Counted from the first letter of the stretch, positions 9,139-19,732 are shown. The stretch: DNA of 64,000 nt from Marinospirillum perlucidum (GCF_003336805.1 NZ_QFWJ01000007.1:84047-148046); one strand, 5' to 3'. The notes: generated from the letters alone by a model not told the origin. Program-made: numbers and translations.

Positions 9139-10544
9139 CTTTTTTCTGCCTCTTCAATTAACAACTGGTAGTTAGGCTTGCCAGTGGATAAACAGGGTAA
9201 CTCTTGATGAATCAAGATTCTAAAGAGTGTTGGATGAATACTGAGCTCCCGGTGAAGGTAAGTATGCATTGCTTCCTGTTGCTCATCAGCTGCTAGTACA
9301 ACCACTAGCTGATCATCCCTACCCGTTACAGCTAACAAATCAGAGAATATTTTTTTGAGTCGGAATTCCAACTGATCGAGTTGCCAGCGTTTGCCCTGTA
9401 TTTTTAGCAGCCTGCTACTACGACCTGTTATTCGTACCCAGCCTTCTACTGTCCATTCTGCCAAATCACCCGTTGCCAACTCATTCAGAAATGTATTGCT
9501 TTGAAGGTCTGCCGGCTTCTGAGCATAACCCAGCATGACATTGGGTCCTAGATAGCAGAGCTCACCTGTTTCTTCGACCGTATTAATCACGGATCTTGTT
9601 TCTAAATCACGAATTATCAAGCGTCCCCCCGGTATGGCTTTACCAATGCAGCCAACTGCTTGCGGTAAGGCTTCTGGGGGAAGGTAGGCAATACGAGGGC
9701 TGGCTTCGGTCTGGCCGTACATAACATAAAAGCTCCAGCCTTTATCCTGGCACAGTTCCTCAAATCTAAGGATATCGTCATCGGGAAGCCGGCCTCCAGC
9801 CTGCGTCAGATAGCGTATTGAAGGCAAGTCCATTGATTCGAGGCGAAGGCGTTTGAGCATCTGATAATGGAAAGGAACCCCTGAGAGGCTGGTTACCTCA
9901 TGAGCCTTAACTTCATTCCAGAAGTTTTTACTCATTAGGGGCTCTTCAGTGAGTACGATGGCTGCCCCAGTCTGTAGTTGACTGTTTACAACTGAGAGAC
10001 CATAACAGTAGTGCAATGGTAAGCTAGTAATGGCCACATCAGTTGATTGAATTTGTAAATATTCTGCTATTGATTCTGCGTTGCTGTAGATATTCTGATA
10101 ACTCAACATGACGGATTTTGGAGAGCCACTGCTACCAGAAGTACTGAGAAGTAACGCCAGATCATCACGACAGCTTGTTGACGCTACTTTCATTTTTTTG
10201 GGTGATTGATCTGCTCTCAGCAGCCAGCCAGCTCCGAGCTGCTCTATCAATGATAGCTGGGTCTCATCAGGTATACCCGGATCCAATACCAACAGGGGAA
10301 TTCCTGCTTGCAGAGCTGCCAAATAGCTGATAATGGCATCCGGGTGGGGTGTTATATGTATAGCCGCAAGGTGATTTGAAACTAGCCCTAGTTGCTCCCA
10401 GGTACTTTTTCGATTTTGTATTCTATCATCAAGTTGTGCATAGCTGATTTTTTCGTCCCCAAAAATCAAAGCAATCTTTTCACCATGCTGAAAAATCTTA
10501 TCGGCAAACCCTGCTGTATAATTTGGCTGGGGACTTGGTCTCAC
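9135..10544 (-). CDS. AMP-dependent acyl ligase (ANL superfamily)
   Basis: The 469-residue protein has the AMP-binding P-loop LLLSTSGSSGSPKSV near residue 135, VMYGQTEASPRIAY as motif A5, and TGDLAEWTVEGWVRITGR as the hinge region. The C-terminal domain is short. It adenylates a carboxylic acid and probably loads it onto the acyl carrier protein encoded two genes upstream. It is therefore likely the entry enzyme of the acyl cassette. It overlaps its neighbours by 4 bp on each side. The acid it uses cannot be told from sequence. Confidence 0.82.
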   Translation of the reverse strand: MRPSPQPNYTAGFADKIFQHGEKIALIFGDEKISYAQLDDRIQNRKSTWEQLGLVSNHLAAIHITPHPDAIISYLAALQAGIPLLVLDPGIPDETQLSLIEQLGAGWLLRADQSPKKMKVASTSCRDDLALLLSTSGSSGSPKSVMLSYQNIYSNAESIAEYLQIQSTDVAITSLPLHYCYGLSVVNSQLQTGAAIVLTEEPLMSKNFWNEVKAHEVTSLSGVPFHYQMLKRLRLESMDLPSIRYLTQAGGRLPDDDILRFEELCQDKGWSFYVMYGQTEASPRIAYLPPEALPQAVGCIGKAIPGGRLIIRDLETRSVINTVEETGELCYLGPNVMLGYAQKPADLQSNTFLNELATGDLAEWTVEGWVRITGRSSRLLKIQGKRWQLDQLEFRLKKIFSDLLAVTGRDDQLVVVLAADEQQEAMHTYLHRELSIHPTLFRILIHQELPCLSTGKPNYQLLIEEAEKR

Positions 10545-11302
10545 AATGAAAAGCCTCCATCAACTCCTAAAATTTGACCAGTCATATAGCTTGCTGCTGG
10601 TGAACACAAGAAACCGATAATTTGTGCGACATCTTCGGGTTGACCAATTCGTTTCAAAGCAATTTTTTCGATTAATTCAGCTTTTTTCTCTTCTGAATAA
10701 TGCTCAGTCAAGTTGGTTTCGATTAAACCTGGAGCAACTGCATTGACGCGAATACCGACTGGTCCAAGTTCTTTCGCAAGTGACAGAGTGAGTCCAGTCA
10801 GAGAAGCTTTTACACTTGAATAAGCGCTCTGACCTGCTGAACCAGCTGATGCCACTTTTGATGAAAGTAGTACAAGATTACCAAATCTCTGTCGAGTCAT
10901 CAGGCGGCTGGCAAGTTGACATAGTTGGAAAGTGGCCTGCAAGTGAATAGTGTAAAGGTGCTGTAATTCTGACAGGCTTGTCATCATTAATGGCTTGTCC
11001 AGCATAAATCCAGCACAATGAACCAAGTGGTGTAAGCGCTTTTCTTTTTGCAATTCTTGGAATAGCACTTTCAGCGACTGACTGTCAGTTAGATCCAAAG
11101 TTTTTGTCGTGACAGATGAACCGTGTTGGCGACATTCTTCAGCTTGATCCGCAAGTAAATCAGGATTTCTGGCAACCAACCAAAGATCGTATCCCTGTTT
11201 TGCAAGTTGTTTTGCAGTTGCGGCGCCAATTCCACGACTCGCACCTGTAATCAGAGCTAGCGGCTTAGTGGCAGTGGACATATTAGTCAAATCGGAGGTC
11301 AT
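10541..11302 (-). CDS. FabG-like 3-oxoacyl-ACP reductase (SDR)
   Basis: The 253-residue classical SDR has ITGASRGIGAATAKQL as the NADP(H) loop, HCAGFMLDKP, the catalytic serine in LVLLSSKVAS, SAYSSVKASLTGL with the Tyr-x3-Lys pair, and GIRVNAVAPGLI. It ends in GVDGGFSL like FabG. It probably reduces a 3-oxoacyl group on the dedicated ACP. The frame opens at 11302, inside the ACP gene; an alternative ATG at 11281 (MSTATKPLAL) lies just after the ACP stop and is equally possible. Neither has a clear Shine-Dalgarno sequence. Confidence 0.85.
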   Translation of the reverse strand: MTSDLTNMSTATKPLALITGASRGIGAATAKQLAKQGYDLWLVARNPDLLADQAEECRQHGSSVTTKTLDLTDSQSLKVLFQELQKEKRLHHLVHCAGFMLDKPLMMTSLSELQHLYTIHLQATFQLCQLASRLMTRQRFGNLVLLSSKVASAGSAGQSAYSSVKASLTGLTLSLAKELGPVGIRVNAVAPGLIETNLTEHYSEEKKAELIEKIALKRIGQPEDVAQIIGFLCSPAASYMTGQILGVDGGFSL

Positions 11303-11525
11303 ATTTAGCTAGAATTCGTTTACTTTCAGCAACGGAACTCATATCAATAATGTCGTCAGTATCTAAAAGAATATCAAATGTTGCTTCCAGCTCTGCAACC
11401 AGAATCATATGTGCAGTAGAATCCCATTCTTTGATGCTATTGTATGCTAACTCATCAGTTATTCTATTAATATCAATGGCGAGGGCAGTAGCAAAGGTTT
11501 GCTGTAGTTTCTCAGTATTTGTCAC
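11283..11525 (-). CDS. Acyl carrier protein, glycan-operon paralogue
   Basis: The 80-residue acidic protein has the phosphopantetheine attachment serine S36 in KEWDSTAHM and downstream VAELEATFDILLDTDDI, the helical pattern of ACPs. The attachment motif is DST rather than the DSL of housekeeping AcpP, so this is a specialised carrier. It lies 20 bp after pseH and overlaps or abuts the FabG-like gene. It is likely the carrier on which the acyl group handled by the ligase, reductase and Lux-like proteins is held. Confidence 0.85.
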   Translation of the reverse strand: MTNTEKLQQTFATALAIDINRITDELAYNSIKEWDSTAHMILVAELEATFDILLDTDDIIDMSSVAESKRILAKYDLRFD

Positions 11526-11545
11526 ATTGATTCCTGTTATCTATG

Positions 11546-12121
11546 TTAACGCAAAGAAAAATTATGAAGTTTTTCAAAAGATTTTTGATGACTTTCTGGA
11601 CTGAGCTGCATGGAAACCAGATTATTTGAGTTGCTGTTTTCAAAGTCAGATTTTATATATCCCAAAGTTTCATTGAACCGGATAGCAGCACTATTATCAA
11701 TCTTTACATTGGCAATTAGTTTTTTTATTTTTAATTCAGTGAAAGCATATTCATGCATTAAAAGAGCAGGCAGAAAAGCGACAAAAGTTCCTCGGTACTT
11801 TTCTGATGCTATGTAATATCCACTTTCAGCAGTTTTTGCGTTATAGAGTTTATTGCCTGAATTTTTTAGGTTTCCTGCCCCGATTGGCTGTTCTTTGTAA
11901 TATAGAACAAACTGTGCCTGCTTTTCATCATTCTTTATTTTATTGAACCAGCTAATTTGTTCTTCTGGGCTGATTTCATGTTGATTTAGCATGAACTGTG
12001 AAATCTGCGGGCTATTACGCCAGCGCCTTACCATCTCTAAGTCCTCAATGCTGAGTGGTGAAATACGAACGTTCCCTAGAGATTTTGATTTCTGGTGCCA
12101 CATGCTATTCATTTTATTCAA
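11546..12121 (-). CDS. pseH: PseH, UDP-4-amino-4,6-dideoxy-N-acetyl-altrosamine N-acetyltransferase
   Basis: The 191-residue GNAT protein has VRRWRNSPQISQFMLN near the N-terminus, the acetyl-CoA-binding SEKYRGTFVAFLPAL, and NSAAIRFNETLGYIKS, the pattern of PseH. It acetylates the 4-amino group made by PseC, giving UDP-2,4-diacetamido-trideoxy-altropyranose, the substrate of PseG. The gene overlaps pseI by 8 bp. It is AT-richer than pseI, especially in its 3' half. Confidence 0.85.
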   Translation of the reverse strand: MNKMNSMWHQKSKSLGNVRISPLSIEDLEMVRRWRNSPQISQFMLNQHEISPEEQISWFNKIKNDEKQAQFVLYYKEQPIGAGNLKNSGNKLYNAKTAESGYYIASEKYRGTFVAFLPALLMHEYAFTELKIKKLIANVKIDNSAAIRFNETLGYIKSDFENSNSNNLVSMQLSPESHQKSFEKLHNFSLR

Positions 12122-13187
12122 AGTGCTCCCAGCTTAAAGGCGTGCCTTTATTGATCTTTTTCTTAATATATTTGCCTAGAAACTGCTTTAGATATTTGGG
12201 TGGGAGCCCTGACCCGGGCCGCACAGAACGAAGATTATTTTCTGTAAGTTGGTCACCTGGTTCTAGGTCTTCTGCAATATAAAGAGAGCGACGATGTTTT
12301 CGGGAAGCAATTTCCCGTTCAGTGGGTCCGTAGTAAACTTTCCCTAATGCATCCTTGGCACGACGGCACTCTTCCACCAGTTGGCGAAGCTCATTTGGTT
12401 CCATCGAGAAATCAGCATCAACGCCCCCTTCACTACGGTCTAAAACAAAATGCTTTTCGATAACCGTTGCTCCCAAAGCAGCACCTGCGACAGCAACACC
12501 TATTCCTGTGGTGTGATCAGATAAGCCGACTTGGCAACCAAATAATTGCGCAAGATGAGGTAATGTATTTAAATTCGCATCAACTGGGCGGGCAGGATAG
12601 TTACTAGTGCACTTAAGAAGAATCAGTTCTTCACAGCCATTTTCGCGCAGTACCTCAACAGACTCAGCTAGTTCACTCAGTGTTGCCATCCCCGTAGACA
12701 TGATGACTGGCTTACCCGTTTTAGCAACCGCAGCTAGCAAAGCATGGTCCGTATTTTCAAAGGAAGCTATTTTATAACAGGGGGAATTTAGCTCTTCCAA
12801 ATAGTCTAGAGCGGTGGAGTCAAATGGAGTACTGAATGCCAGCATACCAAGCTGCTGCGCACGCTCAAAAAGAGGCTGATGCCATTCCCACGGAGTCATC
12901 GCTTTTTGATAGAGCTGATGCAGAGAATAGCCTTTCCACAAGTTGTTTGGATCGTCTATAAAAAAATCACCCTCATGAACATCAAGGGTCATGGTATTAG
13001 CTGTGTAGGTCTGCAACTTAATAGCATCCGCCCCTGCGTGGGCCGCTGCATCAACCATTTGTAAAGCTTTATCCAGAGACTGGTCATGATTGCCGGAAAG
13101 CTCGGCAATAATAAAAGGCATGTTGTCTGAGCCAATGACTGTATTGCCCAGTTGAATCGTATTAGGTTTATCAGGACTTTGGTTCAT
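12114..13187 (-). CDS. pseI: PseI, pseudaminic acid synthase
   Basis: The 357-residue NeuB-family protein has PFIIAELSGNHDQSLDKAL, GADAIKLQTYTANTMTL, KIASFENTDHALL, GMATLSELAESV and VGLSDHTTGIG in the TIM barrel. A C-terminal SAF/antifreeze-like domain (RRSLYIAEDLEPGDQLT) follows. It condenses the 6-deoxy-diacetamido-altrose released by PseG with PEP to form pseudaminic acid. The AELSGNH motif distinguishes PseI from NeuB and LegI. Its start overlaps pseG by 4 bp. Confidence 0.93.
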   Translation of the reverse strand: MNQSPDKPNTIQLGNTVIGSDNMPFIIAELSGNHDQSLDKALQMVDAAAHAGADAIKLQTYTANTMTLDVHEGDFFIDDPNNLWKGYSLHQLYQKAMTPWEWHQPLFERAQQLGMLAFSTPFDSTALDYLEELNSPCYKIASFENTDHALLAAVAKTGKPVIMSTGMATLSELAESVEVLRENGCEELILLKCTSNYPARPVDANLNTLPHLAQLFGCQVGLSDHTTGIGVAVAGAALGATVIEKHFVLDRSEGGVDADFSMEPNELRQLVEECRRAKDALGKVYYGPTEREIASRKHRRSLYIAEDLEPGDQLTENNLRSVRPGSGLPPKYLKQFLGKYIKKKINKGTPLSWEHFE

Positions 13188-14278
13188 GCGAGATATTTCT
13201 CTAATTGAGTCTTTAGGTGTTGGACAACTGCGTGGACTCCTCCACTTCGAGGAACAACCTGGCTTGCATTATGGCTTATCTGCCCTAACAAAAGAGGGTT
13301 GTTCAAGGTTCTACTCAAAGCCAGGGCAAGTTGTGAAGTGGTTATTTGATCAGCATCACCAAGCCAGATACAAGCACCTTGTTCAGCGAGATATTCAGTT
13401 GTTGGGCGCTGGTTTTCTGCAACAGTTACGATTAACCCAGGTAAACCCAGAATACAGCGCTCCCAATGAGTAGTACCGCCACCTCCCAGCATAAGTTTGG
13501 CTTTACTCATTAATTCCGCCATACGTTGAGTCTGAATATGTAATTTTGCATTGGGGAGTTTGGATATTGCCCCTACCAGTGCTGGTTTATCTGGATTGTT
13601 CTGTCCGATAACGATATCTGCGCTGGGAGAAATCTGACTATTGTGGTGTAGATCTTGTAAGGCTTTTACGGTTTTTAAAGTGAGATGCCAGGGATCGCTG
13701 CCACCAAAAAAAACTAGCAGGCGTTCTGGGCTAAGTTCTCTTTGTGTTTGGTAGAACTCTTCGCGTAATAGAGCATATTCAGGGCCAAGCAAGCATTTGC
13801 ATCCCGGGTTGACGAGGCCTTGGTATCGTCTTAGAAAATTTGGTAGTAAGTTTTGATCCAGAAGCGTTTCACAATCATGGCTGCGATTTGCCAGGTCATC
13901 AATCACCATGCGATGCCGGAAAAAAGGCTTCAGCTTTTGTGTGAAAGTTCGGCCTAGTCCGTAGTGGTCAACTACCAGCAGGTCGGCTGGAATTTCATGC
14001 TGATTAAGAAGGCTTATCGTATCCGATGCATCCTGCTCTTCAGTGCAACCTAGCCACTCAGCGTATCCTTTCATTTCAGAAGTGTCTTTTAACTCTGGAA
14101 GTGGTAGAACTTTGAATCCTTGTTGCTGAATCACTTCAATCAGATTGCCGAGGTGTAGCCGACAGATAAAGCTTATGCTAGCGCCTTGTTGATGTAGGGC
14201 TCTTGCCAGAGTCAGACAGCGCATGACATGGCCAGAGCCAATCAGGGCTGAGGCATCGGTGCGAATATATACTTTCAT
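13184..14278 (-). CDS. pseG: PseG, UDP-2,4-diacetamido-2,4,6-trideoxy-altropyranose hydrolase
   Basis: The 364-residue GT-B-fold protein opens with VYIRTDASALIGSGHVMRC, which contains the conserved GSGHVMRC histidine. It continues with LVVDHYGLGRTF, VIDDLANRSHDC, LVFFGGSDPWH and MLGGGGTTHWER, all PseG hallmarks. It hydrolyses the UDP bond to give the free sugar for PseI. The gene directly follows pseF with no gap and overlaps pseI by 4 bp. Confidence 0.92.
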   Translation of the reverse strand: MKVYIRTDASALIGSGHVMRCLTLARALHQQGASISFICRLHLGNLIEVIQQQGFKVLPLPELKDTSEMKGYAEWLGCTEEQDASDTISLLNQHEIPADLLVVDHYGLGRTFTQKLKPFFRHRMVIDDLANRSHDCETLLDQNLLPNFLRRYQGLVNPGCKCLLGPEYALLREEFYQTQRELSPERLLVFFGGSDPWHLTLKTVKALQDLHHNSQISPSADIVIGQNNPDKPALVGAISKLPNAKLHIQTQRMAELMSKAKLMLGGGGTTHWERCILGLPGLIVTVAENQRPTTEYLAEQGACIWLGDADQITTSQLALALSRTLNNPLLLGQISHNASQVVPRSGGVHAVVQHLKTQLEKYLA

Positions 14279-15975
<1,697 letters not shown>

Positions 15976-15994
15976 TTACCTTGGGGTCAAATAC

Positions 15995-17152
15995 TCAAAC
16001 TGCACTCAGTGACTCTTCAAGTACTTGGATAACTTGTTCCACTTCATCCTCCTGTAAACCAGGATGAAGTGGAAGACTGATTGCTTGCTGGTAGTAGTGT
16101 TCAGCTTCAGGAAAGTCACCATATTTGAAGCCTAGTTGCTGATACCAAGGCTGAGTATGCACGGGAATATAGTGTAGATTCACGCCTATGTTTGCAGCTC
16201 GAAGATTTTCAAAAACTTGCCGGTGACTAATATGGTGCCTTTCGGTTTCAAGCCGAATGATGTAAAGGTGCCAGGCTGATTCTTTGCTTGGAAAGGGTAG
16301 CTTTACGGGAAAGTCTTCCAGCCTTTGGTTATAGGTTTCAGCCAGTTGTCGGCGCTTAGTAATATAGTGGTTAAGGCGATCTAGCTGCGAAACACCTAAA
16401 GCAGCTTGCAGTTCGGTCATTCTATAGTTGAACCCTAGAGCTATTTGCTGATAGTACCAAGGGCCATCAGGTGGGTGAGACATTTGCTCACTTTCGCGGG
16501 TAATACCATGGCTACGAAGTAGCTGCATTTTTTTTGCCAAGGCCGTATTTCGTGTAGTGGCCAGCCCACCTTCAGCAGTGGTAATAATTTTAACCGGATG
16601 GAAGCTGAAGACGGTGATATTACTATATTGGCAATTGCCTACCGGTTGACCAAGATAGGTGGCGCCAATTGCATGGGAAGCATCTTCAATGATTTTGAAG
16701 CCGTAACGCTCAGATAGAGCATGTATTTTTTGCATGTCACAGGGCTGGCCAGCCAAGTGCACTGCAACAACAATCTTGGGTAACGTGCCTTTTCTTTCCG
16801 CCTGGATCAGTTTTTCTTCCAGTTTTTTGGGGCAAAGGTTGTAGCTTTTGGGGTCAATATCGACAAAGTCAACTTTAGCCCCACAATACAAACCACAATT
16901 GGCTGAAGCTACAAAGGTTATCGGGCTAGTCCAAAGCCAGTCGCCAGCTTTAAGATCAAGGGCTAGGCATGCCAAGTGCAAGGCAGATGTGGCGCTATTG
17001 ACTGCCACAGCGTGGGGTACTTTGCAGATGCTGGCTACCCGTTGTTCAAATAAGGGTACTTGCGGACCCTGTGTTAAAAAGTCTGATTTCAGCACCCCCA
17101 GCACTGCATCTAGATCTGCTGGTCGAATGTCTTGTTTACCGTAAGGTATCAT
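15995..17152 (-). CDS. pseC: PseC, UDP-4-keto-6-deoxy-GlcNAc aminotransferase
   Basis: The 385-residue DegT-family PLP enzyme has AVNSATSALHLACLAL, IEDASHAIGATYLG and the PLP lysine in FSFHPVKIITTAEGG, with GFNYRMTELQAALG near the middle, typical of PseC. It aminates C4 of the PseB product. It is the first gene of the long operon, with a FliA-type promoter match ending about 72 bp upstream of the ATG. No strong Shine-Dalgarno sequence is seen before the ATG at 17152. Confidence 0.93.
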   Translation of the reverse strand: MIPYGKQDIRPADLDAVLGVLKSDFLTQGPQVPLFEQRVASICKVPHAVAVNSATSALHLACLALDLKAGDWLWTSPITFVASANCGLYCGAKVDFVDIDPKSYNLCPKKLEEKLIQAERKGTLPKIVVAVHLAGQPCDMQKIHALSERYGFKIIEDASHAIGATYLGQPVGNCQYSNITVFSFHPVKIITTAEGGLATTRNTALAKKMQLLRSHGITRESEQMSHPPDGPWYYQQIALGFNYRMTELQAALGVSQLDRLNHYITKRRQLAETYNQRLEDFPVKLPFPSKESAWHLYIIRLETERHHISHRQVFENLRAANIGVNLHYIPVHTQPWYQQLGFKYGDFPEAEHYYQQAISLPLHPGLQEDEVEQVIQVLEESLSAV

Positions 17153-17224
17153 TTAGGCACGCTACCGCCCCAGGATCTGAGTTTATTCCTGAGGCCTCAA
17201 GAGATTGATTGTTTTCAAGAAAAG

Positions 17225-17251
17225 TTATCGACAAGTGGTCACTTTTCTTTA
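17225..17251 (-). promoter_or_regulatory. FliA (sigma-28) type promoter of the pse/leg operon
   Basis: On the minus strand the -35 element TAAA (17251-17248) is followed by exactly 15 bases and then GTCGATAA (17232-17225). The enterobacterial FliA consensus is TAAA-N15-GCCGATAA, so only one core base differs. The expected transcription start is near 17218, giving a leader of about 66 nt before pseC. The -35 overlaps the fliB TAA stop codon. This would place the glycosylation operon in the late flagellar regulon. Confidence 0.72.
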
Positions 17252-18457
17252 GTTAAGGTGCAAGGCTCGCGCAAAAGCCACGTTGGATTTTAGGTCTTTC
17301 CCAGCTAATTCCAGCATTAGCTTATCCATAAGCGAACTGTGTGTCACTCCACGACCAAAGCGATAAGTTAGGCGAATCAGATCCTGTTTTTCAAATGACT
17401 TTTGTTGCAGAGCAATGCCGGAAGATAAAGTGCGTAACAGTAAATAGCGCACAAAAATGCTGGCCCAGCCATCTTGGATATTTTGACGCTGGATAGGAAA
17501 CATGTCTCGAATGAGCCAATTCACTACAAGGTTTTCCAGGGCATAACTTTGCTTTTTATAAAAGGGCTTGAGGTGCTTTTTCCACGCCTCTTTGAGCTTG
17601 TTCAGTTGCTCTTCTCCAGCAGGACGCTTTCCAGTTATTTGTAGTCCATCCAGAGCTTTCTTAAGCTCTTCCTTGAAGGCATGCTGATTAGGCTTTTCTT
17701 GGACAAGAACATTCAGGATAACAAGCCCTAAGGCTCCATCGTTAGTTTTTTGAAGTTCCCTGGCTTGTTGCTGAAAATAGCCCTGATTGGTTAGTTCAAA
17801 ATAGAGGTTACAGAGGTCTTGCATACTGGTTTCATTGTCATCTCCTTCTAGCAGAGTTTGAGCTCTTTGTACTAGTAGTCCTGCAATGAATAACCGCATC
17901 TCAAGGCTTATATTGCGGTGTCGTAATAAGGTTAGCAGTGCTTGAAGCAGTTGATAGCGGTCTGCATAGTTTTCTTGTTCTTCAATAATTGATGCATGGG
18001 GCTTTTTTGATAGCTCTAACGGGGCAAAGCTGAGTTCCATGGCCTCAGGATCATCAATTAGTAATTTGGCAACCTCAGGACAGGATTCAGTGAGGGTGAC
18101 CGTAATATCATTGCCAAGCATTTTGTAGTGCCGCGGATAGTTATCGCAGGTGGCACAGAGGGCGTCTTCACCAAATCTCTTTTGTAGGGAGCAAAGTCCA
18201 TTTTCTTCTTGTAGCGAGCATTTGCCAGTTTGAGGGTTTAATTTAATATAAGCAGGGCTAGACTCTTTGGTCTTCAAATCATAATTATCGATTAGCTTAT
18301 CCTGCATCACTGCAATTAAGGCAGGGTTCGTGCGGTAGCCTCGGAGCGTTTCTGGATCGACACCTACGTTCCAGCTGTGGCAGCAATTGTCAGGGCACTT
18401 GCTGCCAGTGCATTGAAATTTTCTGACATATTTGGGTGCTAGAGCATCGTGTGACAT
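17249..18457 (-). CDS. fliB: FliB, flagellin lysine N-methylase
   Basis: The 402-residue protein has the YkgJ/FliB-type cysteine cluster (C16, C21, C25, C26, then C80, C89, C101, C104 in LCATCDNYPRHY), which probably binds a metal or Fe-S centre. Residues PKYVRKFQCTGSKCPDNCC at the start match FliB. It methylates lysine side chains of flagellin after or during export. It sits directly upstream of the pse operon in the same direction. It supports the view that this whole region modifies flagellin. Confidence 0.87.
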   Translation of the reverse strand: MSHDALAPKYVRKFQCTGSKCPDNCCHSWNVGVDPETLRGYRTNPALIAVMQDKLIDNYDLKTKESSPAYIKLNPQTGKCSLQEENGLCSLQKRFGEDALCATCDNYPRHYKMLGNDITVTLTESCPEVAKLLIDDPEAMELSFAPLELSKKPHASIIEEQENYADRYQLLQALLTLLRHRNISLEMRLFIAGLLVQRAQTLLEGDDNETSMQDLCNLYFELTNQGYFQQQARELQKTNDGALGLVILNVLVQEKPNQHAFKEELKKALDGLQITGKRPAGEEQLNKLKEAWKKHLKPFYKKQSYALENLVVNWLIRDMFPIQRQNIQDGWASIFVRYLLLRTLSSGIALQQKSFEKQDLIRLTYRFGRGVTHSSLMDKLMLELAGKDLKSNVAFARALHLN

Positions 18458-18596
18458 CTGGGAATCCGGATAAAAAGTGATTGATTAGGTTAACTTATCA
18501 CGTCCTTACTGGAGTCAACCAGACTGAATAGGGCATTACTAGATGGTTTTGATTATAGCCACCAGGGTCAACCCTATTGTATCACGGCCGATTTCT

Positions 18597-19655
18597 CTAT
18601 ACCCCCTTGATTTCTTTCTTCTTTTTTCTGGAGCTAAAATGTTCTTTGCTAAGCAGGTATTCGACCCATTGGGGGTGATCCAGATACCAGTTTAGTGTTG
18701 TCCGCATTCCTGTTTCTAAGGAGGTGTCAGGGAGCCATTGAAACTCCTGAGCAAATTTTTGAGGATCAAAAAGATAGATGGCTTCCTGTGCATCCAGAGT
18801 TGCTTCATCAAATTCGATCTGATTCAGATAGCTGGTTTCCGCAGGCTGGATTTCATCCAGCAATCGACACAGCAGGGTTACAGCCTCCCTGGTGCTGTGG
18901 TGGCACTGGCTGCTCAGATGGTAGCTCTCTCCCGGTCTTCCCTGGGTTGCAAGCAGGAAGAGGGCTGCGGCAAGATCCTCGACAAAGAGCCAGCTTTTTT
19001 TGTGCTCGCTTCCAGGTTTGAGCTGGATGGGTTGATTAGTCAGGCAGCGAATTAAAAGCTGCGGCAGGGGTGCATCCAGCAGTTGTCGAGGGCCGTAAAT
19101 ATTGGAGGCATTGGCCAGAAGGCAGGGGAAACCTGTTTGGCGATGGTAGGTTCTGGCCAGTTCATCCATGGCTGCTTTACTGGCCGAGTAGAGAGATTCC
19201 GGAGCTATCTCACTGTTCTCATTCAGTGCCTGGGTGGTGAGAAAGTTGTTACCAAAGACCTGATCGTAGGACATCTGCAGGCAGCGAAAATCCTGTTGCT
19301 GTTGTAAGGGGAGTTCCTGCCAATACTGGTGGCAACTATCCAGCAGATTAAGGGTGATGCGCTGTTGATCTTCATAGCTTTGCCGTGATGTGGGTCGTGA
19401 TGGCTGGTGAGCGGCTAGATGGATGACCCTGTCTGGCTGGAATTGCGATAGAGCCTGCTGGATGGGATCCTGATCACTCAAATCGGTTTTTATCAGGCGG
19501 TAGCGCTGAGTGTACTGGAAGGCTTGCAGAGATAAAGGGTTGGCGGTTGAAGTCAGTTTATCCAGGTTCAATACCTGATGTTTCGTTTTTTGCATCAGGA
19601 AATGCACGAAAGCCGAACCGATAAAACCACTGCCGCCTGTTACCAGAATTTTCAT
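18597..19655 (-). CDS. RmlB-like NAD-dependent epimerase/dehydratase with altered active site
   Basis: The 352-residue extended SDR has LVTGGSGFIGSAFVHFL as its NAD loop, VIHLAAHQPSRP, and Y156-x3-K160 in LYSASKAAM. The block that reads S-T-D-E-V-Y-G in dTDP-glucose and related 4,6-dehydratases reads S129-Y-D-Q-V-F-G here, so the threonine and glutamate are lost while the aspartate stays. It may therefore be an epimerase or reductase, or have lost dehydratase function. AAGGAG lies 8 nt before the ATG. Gene context suggests sugar nucleotide metabolism near the flagellin island. Confidence 0.78.
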   Translation of the reverse strand: MKILVTGGSGFIGSAFVHFLMQKTKHQVLNLDKLTSTANPLSLQAFQYTQRYRLIKTDLSDQDPIQQALSQFQPDRVIHLAAHQPSRPTSRQSYEDQQRITLNLLDSCHQYWQELPLQQQQDFRCLQMSYDQVFGNNFLTTQALNENSEIAPESLYSASKAAMDELARTYHRQTGFPCLLANASNIYGPRQLLDAPLPQLLIRCLTNQPIQLKPGSEHKKSWLFVEDLAAALFLLATQGRPGESYHLSSQCHHSTREAVTLLCRLLDEIQPAETSYLNQIEFDEATLDAQEAIYLFDPQKFAQEFQWLPDTSLETGMRTTLNWYLDHPQWVEYLLSKEHFSSRKKKKEIKGV

Positions 19656-19732
19656 GCGGAAGACTCCTTGTCTTATTATGAAATGTCCTTTTCATCGCTG
19701 GAGTCTAGTCAAGCCGTTAAGGCTTCGCAAAT

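Noticed and set aside
18564..18575. AGGGT-ca-ACCCT palindrome as a NorR site upstream of fliB
   Set aside because: The spacer is 2 bases, not the 7 required, and no NO-related gene is next to it.
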